64,000 nucleotides of DNA from Bacillota bacterium. Its GTDB lineage: Bacteria > Bacillota > Sulfobacillia > JAJYWN01. Shown here piece by piece: positions 50,281-59,291 of the stretch. Below the pieces are notes generated by a model, which saw nothing but the letters and a program-made list of their open reading frames with translations, searched no databases and was not told where the DNA came from. A program made the translations under genes and the position numbers. How positions within the stretch are numbered: position 1 is the stretch's first letter; every line of letters starts with the position of its first letter. The stretch is from NCBI GenBank assembly GCA_021791495.1, contig JAJYWN010000015.1, positions 1-64,000 on the forward strand, read 5' to 3'.

Positions 50281-50314
50281 CTGTATCACCTCCTTTCTTA
50301 ACCGTCTGTCGGGT

Positions 50315-51166
50315 CTACCATCGCGTACCCATGAAAGTCAAGATGTTCGGGAGCAAAGCCAAGACGAAAAGAGCCGGGAAGAGGAAAACCAGTGTACAGA
50401 CGGTTAGCAAGACCGGCAGCCTGCTCACAGTCGCCTCCATTTGCTGACGAAACATACTTCTCGCGACCGCCGCTTGAGCGGCCAGGATATCGCCGACTGG
50501 AGTGCCGAACGCTTCGGCCTGGGCCAAAGCCGTCACTAGGGCCTCAACTTCCGGCAAGCGTACCCGGTCGCACAGGTTCCTCAAGGCCGCGATAGGCCGG
50601 CGCCCGACGTACAGCTCTCTTAGGGCAACTCCAAGCTCGGAGGCCAGCTCCCCTTTGGCAAGTCTTGAGCAGACTTCCATGGCCTTTTCAAGGTTCAGGC
50701 CGGCAGTAGTGCAAAGCGTGAGTAAATCCACCACCTGAGGGAACTCGCGCCTGACCTTGGCTTGCCGGCGCCTGACTGTGTGGTTCAGAACTGCAGATGG
50801 AAGCCATGCACCGATGAAGGCCAAGCCGCAGGTGGGAAGCCACGGCTGGCGGCGGCTAGCAAGGGAGACGGCGAGCCCAACAGCGGACCCGGCTATGGCA
50901 AGAGCTACTCTGGCTCCGGACCAGCGTTCAACAGAAGACGGGTCTAATCCCGCCCGCAACACCTTCTGCCCGTCTTCGAGAGCCAGGGACCGCCACACTC
51001 TGTGCAAAAGGGCGATCCAACCCCGCTCCTGCACCGGCGAGTCCGTAGTTCCCGTGGCCAGGCGTTTCCACAGGCCGGGGCGGATGTGCACTGGGCTGCT
51101 TGCCCCCCCGGACAACCAAATGGTGGCACCCACGACGAGACTGATCAGAAGCGCCCCCCAGTTCAA
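50315..51166 (-). CDS. tadC: TadC-like inner membrane platform protein
   Basis: A 283-residue type II secretion F-domain protein. Membrane segments lie at the start (LNWGALLISLVVGATIWLS) and end (LTVCTLVFLFPALFVLALLP), with a cytoplasmic helical bundle between (REFPQVVDLLTLCTTAGLNL, AFGTPVGDILAAQAAVARSM). TTG 51166 overlaps the tadB stop in a TTGA junction. The frame running up to 51541 overlaps tadB and is rejected. It forms the assembly platform with TadB. Confidence 0.88.
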   Translation of the reverse strand: MNWGALLISLVVGATIWLSGGASSPVHIRPGLWKRLATGTTDSPVQERGWIALLHRVWRSLALEDGQKVLRAGLDPSSVERWSGARVALAIAGSAVGLAVSLASRRQPWLPTCGLAFIGAWLPSAVLNHTVRRRQAKVRREFPQVVDLLTLCTTAGLNLEKAMEVCSRLAKGELASELGVALRELYVGRRPIAALRNLCDRVRLPEVEALVTALAQAEAFGTPVGDILAAQAAVARSMFRQQMEATVSRLPVLLTVCTLVFLFPALFVLALLPNILTFMGTRW

Positions 51167-52068
51167 CCGGCATTCCCCAGATCCTGCGACTTCAGGAGGC
51201 GCCCCATGATCCAGGTACCCGTCATCCAGGAGAGCACCGCGTAGACGACGGCGAACCGCCCAGTCGGCGTCTGGTACAAAGGTGTCAGAGTTTCCGGATG
51301 CAGGACCACGAAGTACGTGGCCAACCCCAATGTAGAAATGGTGAGCACATCGGCGGTTAGCTTCGCTTCCGCCACCTTCGACTCCATCTCGCCCCGCATG
51401 AGCCTCCTCTCCCTCACGGTAGCCGCTGTGTGAGAGAGAACGCCGATGAGGTCCCCCCCAGTATGCCTTTGAACTTCCAGAGCTTGGACCAGGTAGGTTA
51501 GCTCCTGATGGCCGGCGTTTGCCGCCGCGGCCGCCAGGCAATCCGGTAACGGCCGCCCGGCCGAGTGTTCCTCGATGATGGTTCTGAACAGCCTTCCAAC
51601 CGGATCGGTGATACCTTCACCAACCGCCCGCAGTCCTTGAAGTAACGTCTGGTTCGCAGAGAGAGCGGCGGCCAGGAGCAAGATGGCTTGTTCCAGCTGG
51701 CGGCCAAATTCCAGTGCGGATCTGGCCGCCCGGTCGTGCCTCAACCTGCCTCCCGCGGCAAAGCCGACGCCTAGGCCGACAGCGGCTAGTGCAAGCCCTC
51801 CCACTGCTACACCTGCAATGGCGCCTAGCAGAGAGGCGAGGATTGGAAGTCTGTTGGCCGCGGCGAAATGCCTCAGGAATGCCTCTTCGCCGGACTGCCC
51901 GGAGCCCACCGTAGATGAAAGAACCGTCCTGCTGGCTTTTAAGCGGCGCCTCAGCAACCGTTCGGCCGGGACCTGCAATCCACTACCCTTCAGGGCAGAA
52001 GCAAGGAAGAGCACTGATGCGCCAGCTAAGAACGATATGGCCATCGGGAGACTGGGTCGAAGGTCCAC
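51163..52068 (-). CDS. tadB: TadB-like inner membrane platform protein
   Basis: A 301-residue type II secretion F-domain protein. The N-terminal membrane helix is MAISFLAGASVLFLASALKG, with a second pair around residues 78-105. The F domain includes LEQAILLLAAALSANQTLLQ and TGGDLIGVLSHTAATVRERR, followed by two C-terminal helices. The GTG start is 3 bases after the tadA stop; ATG 52044 is possible. It partners TadC beneath the TadA ATPase. Confidence 0.88.
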   Translation of the reverse strand: MDLRPSLPMAISFLAGASVLFLASALKGSGLQVPAERLLRRRLKASRTVLSSTVGSGQSGEEAFLRHFAAANRLPILASLLGAIAGVAVGGLALAAVGLGVGFAAGGRLRHDRAARSALEFGRQLEQAILLLAAALSANQTLLQGLRAVGEGITDPVGRLFRTIIEEHSAGRPLPDCLAAAAANAGHQELTYLVQALEVQRHTGGDLIGVLSHTAATVRERRLMRGEMESKVAEAKLTADVLTISTLGLATYFVVLHPETLTPLYQTPTGRFAVVYAVLSWMTGTWIMGRLLKSQDLGNAG

Positions 52069-52071
52069 AGC

Positions 52072-53442
52072 TCAGGCACCACCCTTCCATCCAAGGAACG
52101 CCAGCTCGTCATCTTTCAGACCAGTCCGGCGGGCCCTCTGGACCAACGTTTCTGACGGCGGACATCCGGTACACCGCGCGAATTGCTCAGGGATGTTTCC
52201 TCCACCAGGGTCCCAGCGGAAAACGGGAACGACCCGTCCGTCCGAATGCTTGCCGGTCTCTCCAGCTTTTTGAACCAGTCCGACGCTGGTCATTTTCCGC
52301 GACCCTGAGGCCAACCTAATCATGACTACAACCACATCCACAGCCCCTTGCACTTGCTCCCGGATGACCCCGTGCGGCAGCGGTTCCCCAGCCATCAGGA
52401 CCATGTTCTCGAGCCGGTTTAGGGCGTCCAAGGCCGAGTTGGCGTGCAGTGTGGACAGGCTCCCCTCGTGCCCTGTGTTCAGAGCGTTCAGGAGCTCGAA
52501 GGCCTCCGGTCCACGGACCTCACCAATGATCAAACGGTCCGGCCGCATCCGGAGACTGTTTCTAACCAGCTGGCGGATGGTGATCTCTCCTTTCCCCTCG
52601 ATACTGGGCGGCCTGGCCTCCAGGGAGACAACGTGTCTGCCTGTCAAATGGATCTCGGCTGAGTCTTCGACCGTAATTACCCTATCCTCGGCATCCCCCA
52701 GGTCGTTGACCAGCGTATTGAGGAGAGTCGTTTTTCCGCTGCCGGTGCCACCGGCAATAATGAGGTTGAAATGGGCCCTAACACATATTTGCAGGTAACG
52801 GGCCATTTCACCGGAAAGAGTCCCCCTCTCCACAAGGTCACCCAGAGACCACGGACGTGGCGAGAATTTGCGTACGCACAGCGTTGGCCCGCCGACCACT
52901 ACAGGCGGAACTACCACGTTCACCCTCGAGCCGTCGGGCAAGCGGGCGTCCACAAACGGGGAGGCCTGATCAACACGCCGTCCGATGGGCCCGACGATCC
53001 TCCCGATGATGTCGTTGAGATGCTCCTCATCCCGGAACACCACCTGGGTGAGTTCCAGCCGCCCCTTTTTCTCCACGAAAACCTGGTTTGGGCTGTTCAC
53101 AAGGATGTCGGTTATGTCTGGGTCTCTAAGTAACGGATCCAAGGGACCATACCCGATGATCTCACTGGTAACGGCTTCCGCCAAGGCCTCCCTGGTCATG
53201 CGCTGGACGAAAAGCCCCTGTTCCGCAAGGGTCCGCAGGATTACACCTCTCAGATGGTTGCGGCCGGCCGAATCCACTCTGGCTTTGGTCAACAGGTCCG
53301 CGTGCTCCCGAAGGATATGTGTTTGCACGGACCGCACTACGGTCCAGAAACTGGCGGAACTACCGGCAGTCTCCGGGGCGGAGCCTCCATCGGACCTGTG
53401 CTCGAGACTGCTCTTCTCCAACCTGGTAAGCAGGCCGGACAT
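52072..53442 (-). CDS. tadA: TadA/CpaF pilus assembly ATPase
   Basis: A 456-residue secretion ATPase. Residues 84-200 form the N-terminal domain with EIIGYGPLDPLLRDPDITDI. Walker A is GGTGSGKTTL (231-240), then EDSAEIHL (Asp box), RMRPDRLIIGEVRGPEAFEL (Walker B) and GHEGSLSTLHANS (His box). It powers Flp pilus assembly. The C-terminal 60 residues extend beyond the usual end with no motif. The start shares a base with the tadZ stop (TAATG), so translation is coupled. Confidence 0.95.
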   Translation of the reverse strand: MSGLLTRLEKSSLEHRSDGGSAPETAGSSASFWTVVRSVQTHILREHADLLTKARVDSAGRNHLRGVILRTLAEQGLFVQRMTREALAEAVTSEIIGYGPLDPLLRDPDITDILVNSPNQVFVEKKGRLELTQVVFRDEEHLNDIIGRIVGPIGRRVDQASPFVDARLPDGSRVNVVVPPVVVGGPTLCVRKFSPRPWSLGDLVERGTLSGEMARYLQICVRAHFNLIIAGGTGSGKTTLLNTLVNDLGDAEDRVITVEDSAEIHLTGRHVVSLEARPPSIEGKGEITIRQLVRNSLRMRPDRLIIGEVRGPEAFELLNALNTGHEGSLSTLHANSALDALNRLENMVLMAGEPLPHGVIREQVQGAVDVVVVMIRLASGSRKMTSVGLVQKAGETGKHSDGRVVPVFRWDPGGGNIPEQFARCTGCPPSETLVQRARRTGLKDDELAFLGWKGGA

Positions 53443-54725
53443 TACTGCCCCGGCCCCCTCCGCCTGGGGAAGGGAAGTCTGGACACCCGGGTAGGGGGTG
53501 CGAAGGAAAACGCCGGCGATAGGATCCGTGCCAACTGCTTGATGCCGGACATGAATGGATTATCCTGATTGACGGCTCCAAGGGGCCTCCCTTCTAGGAT
53601 GGATTCCTCAACCTTGACCCTGGCCTCGGGAATATCGACAGAAAGCCCTGTTCCAAGGAAACTGGCGACCCTGGAAGTAGCCAGCCCCACCGAATGGTCC
53701 TGACGGTTGACGACCAAGATGATCTTCGACCTCTCGATCGACTCTAGGCGGGCCAGTATGTCGAGGAAAAGGCGGCACCGTCGGACGGATGCGGCGTCCG
53801 GCGTGCAGACGAGGGCTATGTGCGTGGCGGCCTCCAGTGTGTCCAAGACGTGATCAGCGGCCGCTTCCGCCGGAAGGTCGACGACTATGACCGGGAACTG
53901 AGCTCGTAGTCTGGCAAGGGCGCGCCTGGCGTGTTCAGGCCGGACGAATTCCGCCAGCTCCGGTTTGGCCGGTGAGGAAAGGAAGCGTAGCGTGGTGGGC
54001 GCATGGACGTGCAGGAAATCGTCCAGATTCGGACGGTCGTTCTCAAGGCCATGGATCGAGTCTGCTATGGTCGGCTGTGACAGGATATCTAGATGCACGG
54101 CGGCGTCTCCAAAGGCCAAGTCCAAGTCCACCAGCGCTACCTTGTTCGGAAGGTGTCTTGCTAAGAAGCAAGCCAGGTTCACCGCCACGACGGTCTTGCC
54201 CGTCCCTCCTTTTGGGCTGAATACCGCGACCATGGTTGGTAGGAGGATATCACCGGGACCTGGGCTACCGGGCCCCGCGATAACCGTGCCTGAATTACCT
54301 GTGGCCAGGGCCCTCAGGTCTCTCATCCCGCTCTGAGCCGCGGTCGACGTTTGAGGCACGGTGGTTGCAGTCCCTGGAGCTAGGGATACGCTCTGCATGC
54401 CCAATGATGGGAAGAGCGGCGGTTGCCCCAGGCGCTCTTGACTTATCGCCGGCCGCTGCTGGTGCAAGCAGATGATTTCTAGAGCCGGCTGAATGGAACG
54501 TGCCCTCTCCATAGTCGCTTCCAACGCCCCATTTCCGATAAGGCCTGTGTTCAGAATGAGGACATCCGGCTTGATGTCAGCGACCATCTGCAGGCACGCC
54601 GCAATGTCAGGGACCTGGCCTATGACCTCGATAGCCGGGTCTTGGGCAACACGATGAGCAAGCTCGGGTTCATCATTGAGAAGCAGCACCCGTTTTCGGA
54701 CAGCCACAAAGGCCGTAGACACCAT
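53442..54725 (-). CDS. tadZ: TadZ/CpaE-like localisation ATPase
   Basis: A 427-residue protein. The N-terminal 110 residues resemble a response-regulator receiver (KRVLLLNDEPELAHRVAQDP, KPDVLILNTGL) without a clear phosphoacceptor set. The C-terminal MinD/ParA-like domain has VFSPKGGTGKTVVAVNLACF (deviant Walker A) and ALVDLDLAFGDAAVHLDILS. Such proteins place the pilus machine at a pole. ATG 54725 is preferred over the GTG that overlaps the cpaB stop because of spacing from AGGAGAGG. Confidence 0.9.
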   Translation of the reverse strand: MVSTAFVAVRKRVLLLNDEPELAHRVAQDPAIEVIGQVPDIAACLQMVADIKPDVLILNTGLIGNGALEATMERARSIQPALEIICLHQQRPAISQERLGQPPLFPSLGMQSVSLAPGTATTVPQTSTAAQSGMRDLRALATGNSGTVIAGPGSPGPGDILLPTMVAVFSPKGGTGKTVVAVNLACFLARHLPNKVALVDLDLAFGDAAVHLDILSQPTIADSIHGLENDRPNLDDFLHVHAPTTLRFLSSPAKPELAEFVRPEHARRALARLRAQFPVIVVDLPAEAAADHVLDTLEAATHIALVCTPDAASVRRCRLFLDILARLESIERSKIILVVNRQDHSVGLATSRVASFLGTGLSVDIPEARVKVEESILEGRPLGAVNQDNPFMSGIKQLARILSPAFSFAPPTRVSRLPFPRRRGPGQ

Positions 54726-54727
54726 CC

Positions 54728-55432
54728 TCACCTCTCCTGTGGCAGAAGATCTTTGAGACTAGCTGACACTGCGGTGCTTTCCTCGGAATCTGGAGGGGCA
54801 ATCGCCAGGTAAACGTGGCCTTGTTCTAGGCAAAGGGCCAGAATCGAGCATTCAGTGGGAGTGACGCGGACAAGCACAGCGGCCATGCCAGAGATATTTC
54901 GCGGGTGCCCGGGGCGGTACAGGGAGTTGCCTTCTTCGTCACGCAGGTCCAGAACGGGCACACTTCGAAGTATTCTGGTCGCCTGGCCGGCACCCGTCCG
55001 CTGGCTGCTGCCGGCAAAATACACGTCAACCAGATCCCCCGGTTCCAGCGCCCCGCCGCACGCCCTCGAAGCGGTCACCGGGATGGAGAACACCCTTGTA
55101 TCGGCCTCAAGATACCCCTTCCACGCAGTCTGTGGGTTGCCCCCTGCCAGCTTTGAGGGCATGAAGGTTTCTCCCGCGAATACCGCCGTGCGGGTGTACT
55201 GCCCCACCACATCGTCGGGTCGCGTCGTTACCCCTGGCAGGAGTCCACGTGCTGGAGTCTGCACCATCCGCAGGAAAGAAGGCTCTACCTTCGTCATGGG
55301 CGGTATGTCGAAAGCCGCCACGGGAATGGAGACGGTAGCTTCCCAGGAAGACAGATACCCATAGGTGAGCAGCGCCGCCAGTAGCGCCATGACTATCGCC
55401 AACGGTTTGTAATTAAGCCTGAATCTAATCAT
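54728..55432 (-). CDS. cpaB: CpaB/RcpC-like pilus assembly protein (SAF domain)
   Basis: A 234-residue exported protein with an N-terminal membrane anchor (PLAIVMALLAALLTYGYLSS). A SAF domain follows (VAAFDIPPMTKVEPSFLRMV, DDVVGQYTRTAVFAGETFMP) and an RcpC-type region (FSIPVTASRACGGALEPGDL, VDVYFAGSS). It is the first gene of the Tad operon. ATG 55432 has AAGGTGG upstream; the frame to 55510 has no site. It is divergent from the SLH lipoprotein at 55682, so the 250 bases between carry promoters for both. Confidence 0.87.
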   Translation of the reverse strand: MIRFRLNYKPLAIVMALLAALLTYGYLSSWEATVSIPVAAFDIPPMTKVEPSFLRMVQTPARGLLPGVTTRPDDVVGQYTRTAVFAGETFMPSKLAGGNPQTAWKGYLEADTRVFSIPVTASRACGGALEPGDLVDVYFAGSSQRTGAGQATRILRSVPVLDLRDEEGNSLYRPGHPRNISGMAAVLVRVTPTECSILALCLEQGHVYLAIAPPDSEESTAVSASLKDLLPQER

Positions 55433-55681
55433 GCTTTTCCGCCACCTTACCATTGTCTGGAAGGTTGGTTTAACCTTAACACGTTCTCCACAACTTGTCA
55501 CTGTGAACATGTCGACAAATTCCTTAGTATTTCGGCAAAGTAGCCTGCGAAGGGTAGATGATAGCTGGCCTTTTTAATGCAAGCCGGCAGAAATTCACTC
55601 GTCGAATTGGCAGCGGCAGGAATTACGTCTCGGCCCGGTAACCGGAGGTTGCGAAGACTTTCGACGGGAGGGATATGGCAA

Positions 55682-56692
55682 TTGCTCAATACGATTCCAA
55701 CCAAGCGTGTGGCCGCCAGATCGGCACCGCGGTGGGCCGCAATGCTTCTTCTCGTGGTCCTTTCGGGCTGCGTCGCCCGGGCTGCCCCCCTTGCCCCGCA
55801 GAACCGGGCAACCCCAGAGACTCACTGGGCGAAGGAGTACGCCGAGAACCTCGCCGAGATGGGAGTGCTAGGGGAGATACCGATCGACCTCGATCAGCCT
55901 GCACCACGGGGCCTGGTGGTGGCCATGACTGTCAGGGTGTTAGGGCTCCCTTTGGGGGCTATTGCACAGAAAGTCTTCTCGGACGTGGACAAGGCCTACT
56001 CGTACGCTGGGGAAATCGCCGCCGCCAAGCAGGTCGGCCTGGTGAAAGGAGAACCGGACGGTTCGTTTTCCCCAAGCAGGCCCTTGTCCCGTGCCGAATT
56101 GGCGGCCATTCTCCGCCGCGGGTTCGAACCATTCATCGTGCCGCCCGCAGGGGACCTAACCCCGTTCCTCGACCTTCGGAGCCATTGGGCACTGGCAGAC
56201 GTCATGTGGTGCGCTCGCGGCGGCCTGATCACCGGTTTCCCGGATTACACCTATGGACCAGAACAGCCATGCACTGTCGGACAGGTTTCTAAAGTCCTAC
56301 GCTTGGCCATGCGCCAGTCGCTGAACCCCGCCACTCTACCATCTGATGAGCTGTTGATTGCCACTGTCGTGGAACATAACTTGCGTTTCGGGAGAGCTTT
56401 CGACTCTACTCCCTGGGACTTCGGGCCACTACTACAGACAGTCACTGGTTACGCTCACCGAAACCTGAGCGCGAACACGGCATGGCTGCTCCGCCAGCAA
56501 CAGTCCGGCCGGTCTTTTAGATATGAAGCCATGAGCACTGAAGGGCGAGTGATGGATAAGACCGCTTTCGAGGCAACCGTCCTAACATCCGAGTCGATGA
56601 AGGAGTTTGTGGAGGGCTTCCCGCACGACGTCTCACAGACTGACGTGTACTTCCTTCGGAAGACCTCCGCCGGCTGGATGATTTTCCGGTAA
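55682..56692 (+). CDS. SLH-domain lipoprotein
   Basis: A 336-residue protein with a signal segment ending WAAMLLLVVLSGC (lipobox). Two SLH modules are clear: VFSDVDKAYSYAGEIAAAKQ with GEPDGSFSPSRPLSRAELAA, and FLDLRSHWALADVMWCARGG with FPDYTYGPEQPCTVGQ. A C-terminal 110-residue region is unrecognised. SLH domains bind pyruvylated cell-wall polymers, so the protein is probably an envelope anchor. TTG 55682 has GGGAGGG 9 bases upstream. It is followed by another SLH protein and is divergent from the pilus operon. Confidence 0.8.
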   Translation: MLNTIPTKRVAARSAPRWAAMLLLVVLSGCVARAAPLAPQNRATPETHWAKEYAENLAEMGVLGEIPIDLDQPAPRGLVVAMTVRVLGLPLGAIAQKVFSDVDKAYSYAGEIAAAKQVGLVKGEPDGSFSPSRPLSRAELAAILRRGFEPFIVPPAGDLTPFLDLRSHWALADVMWCARGGLITGFPDYTYGPEQPCTVGQVSKVLRLAMRQSLNPATLPSDELLIATVVEHNLRFGRAFDSTPWDFGPLLQTVTGYAHRNLSANTAWLLRQQQSGRSFRYEAMSTEGRVMDKTAFEATVLTSESMKEFVEGFPHDVSQTDVYFLRKTSAGWMIFR

Positions 56693-56777
56693 AGGATTTC
56701 CAGCGGAAGGAATTGCACATGGGAGCGAGGACCCGTTAATGAGCCAGTAGTCTAAGGAGGATGGGAGACGGTTCCAG

Positions 56778-59291
56778 GTGTCGGGACACGGGTACCTGCG
56801 GCGCGGGCACAGACCAATGGTGATCACACTGGTCTTTCTGCTGTTCCTCAACCTCTCCGGAGCCAGCCAGGTCTGGGCACGCCAGATCGTCGACAAAGAT
56901 ATGGGATGGCTCTCGCCTCCGCCAACCCACGAGGATGCGATAGAGCCAAGAAGCCACGGCGGATCGGCGCCTGACGCGGACCGCGCCGCCGGGACGGGAA
57001 TAGACAGCCGGTCCAGGTGGGTCTTGTCCTATGGAGCCCCTTACGTCGCCGCCAGTTGGACCGTTGAGTCAGGGGGATGGTGCTACCGCCGCTATGAGTA
57101 TCGCCGTGCGGTGTTCCTTGGCGACCGGTTCGCCTATGACGAGTTCGTAGGCACCTGGGACACCGTGGGCGGCCCGATATGGAGCTATGGTCCCGAACGC
57201 CTGGACTCAGCAGAGCGCGTTGAAGCTGGGAACCAGTGGTTTACCAAGAAGACGTACAGCCGTCCGGCATATCGTTATGGGGTCTTCCAGCGCTACGAAT
57301 ATGTACGGACCACACAGGAGGCGGGTGGGCCCATATGGACGTACGGACCAGAGTTCCTGGCTGAAGAAGGCACCGTAGATCGAGAAAACCTGTGGTACAA
57401 AGTAGAGACCTATCGCCGGGCGGCGTACAAGTATGGAGTCCTCCAAGGCAACGAACTGGTGCGGGTGGAGGAATCCCCGGGCGGCCCGGTGTGGAGCTAT
57501 GGCCCCACCTTTGTCTCTTCGGAGGCGCGAGAAGAACGCGGTAATACCTGGTACATCGTGAGGTACATGAGCCGGCAGGTCTTCTACCACGGGCAACCGC
57601 ACCACCTGGAAGCTGCCGGCAAGAGTGAACTACCCGGTGGAGTGATCTGGAGTTACTCCGAACCCAGAGTCCTAAGCTCCAGCGTCTTGCCCCTATCGCC
57701 TCCGCACGTGGAACTCGTCACCGAGTTCGGACGGGACGTGTTTCACTATGGGCAAAAAGTGCGAACCGAACCTTTGCCGGAGTTACGCGAAGTGACGGAT
57801 GCCTGTGCGGTCGACACCGGAGAACTGCAGGTATCCCGGACTTATACCAGACAAGAACCGGGCGGTCGGGACATCGTGGTGACGGAGTTTCGGCGTCCAA
57901 TTTACCATAGCAACCAGTCCTACGGTAGGTTTGTGGCCGGGTATCGTGACGAACCGGGGGCAACTCAGACGGCTCTGATCGGAGCGCAAAGTGGGTCGGG
58001 GGCGAGTTCGTCGGGCCACAACGTTTCCGACAGCAGCTCCACCTCCGGTTCCGTCGTTAAGAGGGCCGCTCGGGTCATTAACTCCGTTGAGGAGTTCGAC
58101 GACAAAGAGGATGTCTTAGCGTCAAACTACCTGGCAGACATTAAGGTAGCCCTAGGCAAAGGCATCATCTTTGGGAAGTTCAACGACATGACCGGAGAGC
58201 GGCCCTACGACCCAGAATCGCTGATTACCTTGGGTGAGATGGTGAACATCCTGGCCAGAAACTACGGCGGGACAGGACTCTCCGGATATGAAGCTCGCGA
58301 TTTCCTGGTCGGGTTGGGGGTGCCCGTTCGCGGGAATCTCGACGGCGCCCTGAGCCTAGGCCAGCTCGACGAGTTGGCCCGATCTTTGGCCAACCGCGGA
58401 GCCGGCGCCGCTGACCTGCTTGTCCTGCGACAGGTCCGGGATGGGACCTTGCAGGCCGATGCGGGTGGGATAACCAGAGCTCACGCCGTCGCCATGCATC
58501 ATGCCGACCCTGCCCAGACCGCATCATCACCGCAGCCCACCGCAACATCGCTCGGCGATACGCCTGGGGAACCCAGTCCGGCCGCACCGGTCTCGCCGAT
58601 TACCGAGAACGCCCCCCCTGAGACGACGGCGTCGCCCGGGCAAACGGATCGGAGTGGGGAGACGGCGGTTGTAGTACCCTCGGCACCGGGAGCCTCAAGC
58701 CCAATGCCGGTTCCGGGTCCAGACGGGGATGTGGCCGGCTCCGACGAACCCCTGAACCACCCGCCCGTCGCTCTGTTTGAGGTGACATCACCCATCATTG
58801 CGGGTCGCAGCGTCCAATACGTCGATAGGAGTTACGACCCCGACAATGGCGACTGGATCGCTGAGGCTTCATGGACGGGGAAGGTGGATCGCTTTAGTAC
58901 CCCAGGATCCTTCCGAGTAAGCCTGAAAGTTAGAGATAGCCACGGTGCGTGGAGTGAGTTGTTTGACCGCGATGTCCTTGTGGTACCCGCGTTGGTGGTC
59001 CAGGCGGAGGTCGAACCAGCCAAGTCCCTGCAGGGTGGATCGGTGAAGATCCTAGCAACTGCCAATAAGGCGGCTCAACGCTGCCTGGCCGAAACACCTT
59101 GGGGCGAGGTCGAAATGGCTGGCAATGGTGAATCGTGGTCGGCGGAGATTCTGGTCCCTGAAACGGGGGCGCTTGGGGAATACGACATTGTCGTCACGTC
59201 TTACGCCGGAGACGAAGAAGCCATTGATACACCGGTTCTGGCAGTCGTCGAAGACCCTAGACGGAGCCTCTTGATCACCTTGACCGACTAG
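56778..59291 (+). CDS. Exported SLH protein with five 52-residue repeats and a PKD-like domain
   Basis: An 837-residue envelope protein. A signal peptide (MVITLVFLLFLNLSGASQVW) is followed by five repeats of exactly 52 residues: GGPIWSYGPE and variants start at residues 131, 183, 235 and 287, and a weaker LSYGAP unit precedes them. Each contains aromatic YxxxxYxRxAYxYG strands. Then an SLH-like segment (DIKVALGKGIIFGKFNDMTG), a Pro/Ser/Thr-rich linker (about 575-655) and a PKD-like fold (PPVALFEVTSPIIAGRSVQY, KVRDSHGAWSE). The GTG start is weakly supported; ATG 56817 is an alternative. Probably a cell-wall-bound surface protein. Confidence 0.75.
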   Translation: MSGHGYLRRGHRPMVITLVFLLFLNLSGASQVWARQIVDKDMGWLSPPPTHEDAIEPRSHGGSAPDADRAAGTGIDSRSRWVLSYGAPYVAASWTVESGGWCYRRYEYRRAVFLGDRFAYDEFVGTWDTVGGPIWSYGPERLDSAERVEAGNQWFTKKTYSRPAYRYGVFQRYEYVRTTQEAGGPIWTYGPEFLAEEGTVDRENLWYKVETYRRAAYKYGVLQGNELVRVEESPGGPVWSYGPTFVSSEAREERGNTWYIVRYMSRQVFYHGQPHHLEAAGKSELPGGVIWSYSEPRVLSSSVLPLSPPHVELVTEFGRDVFHYGQKVRTEPLPELREVTDACAVDTGELQVSRTYTRQEPGGRDIVVTEFRRPIYHSNQSYGRFVAGYRDEPGATQTALIGAQSGSGASSSGHNVSDSSSTSGSVVKRAARVINSVEEFDDKEDVLASNYLADIKVALGKGIIFGKFNDMTGERPYDPESLITLGEMVNILARNYGGTGLSGYEARDFLVGLGVPVRGNLDGALSLGQLDELARSLANRGAGAADLLVLRQVRDGTLQADAGGITRAHAVAMHHADPAQTASSPQPTATSLGDTPGEPSPAAPVSPITENAPPETTASPGQTDRSGETAVVVPSAPGASSPMPVPGPDGDVAGSDEPLNHPPVALFEVTSPIIAGRSVQYVDRSYDPDNGDWIAEASWTGKVDRFSTPGSFRVSLKVRDSHGAWSELFDRDVLVVPALVVQAEVEPAKSLQGGSVKILATANKAAQRCLAETPWGEVEMAGNGESWSAEILVPETGALGEYDIVVTSYAGDEEAIDTPVLAVVEDPRRSLLITLTD

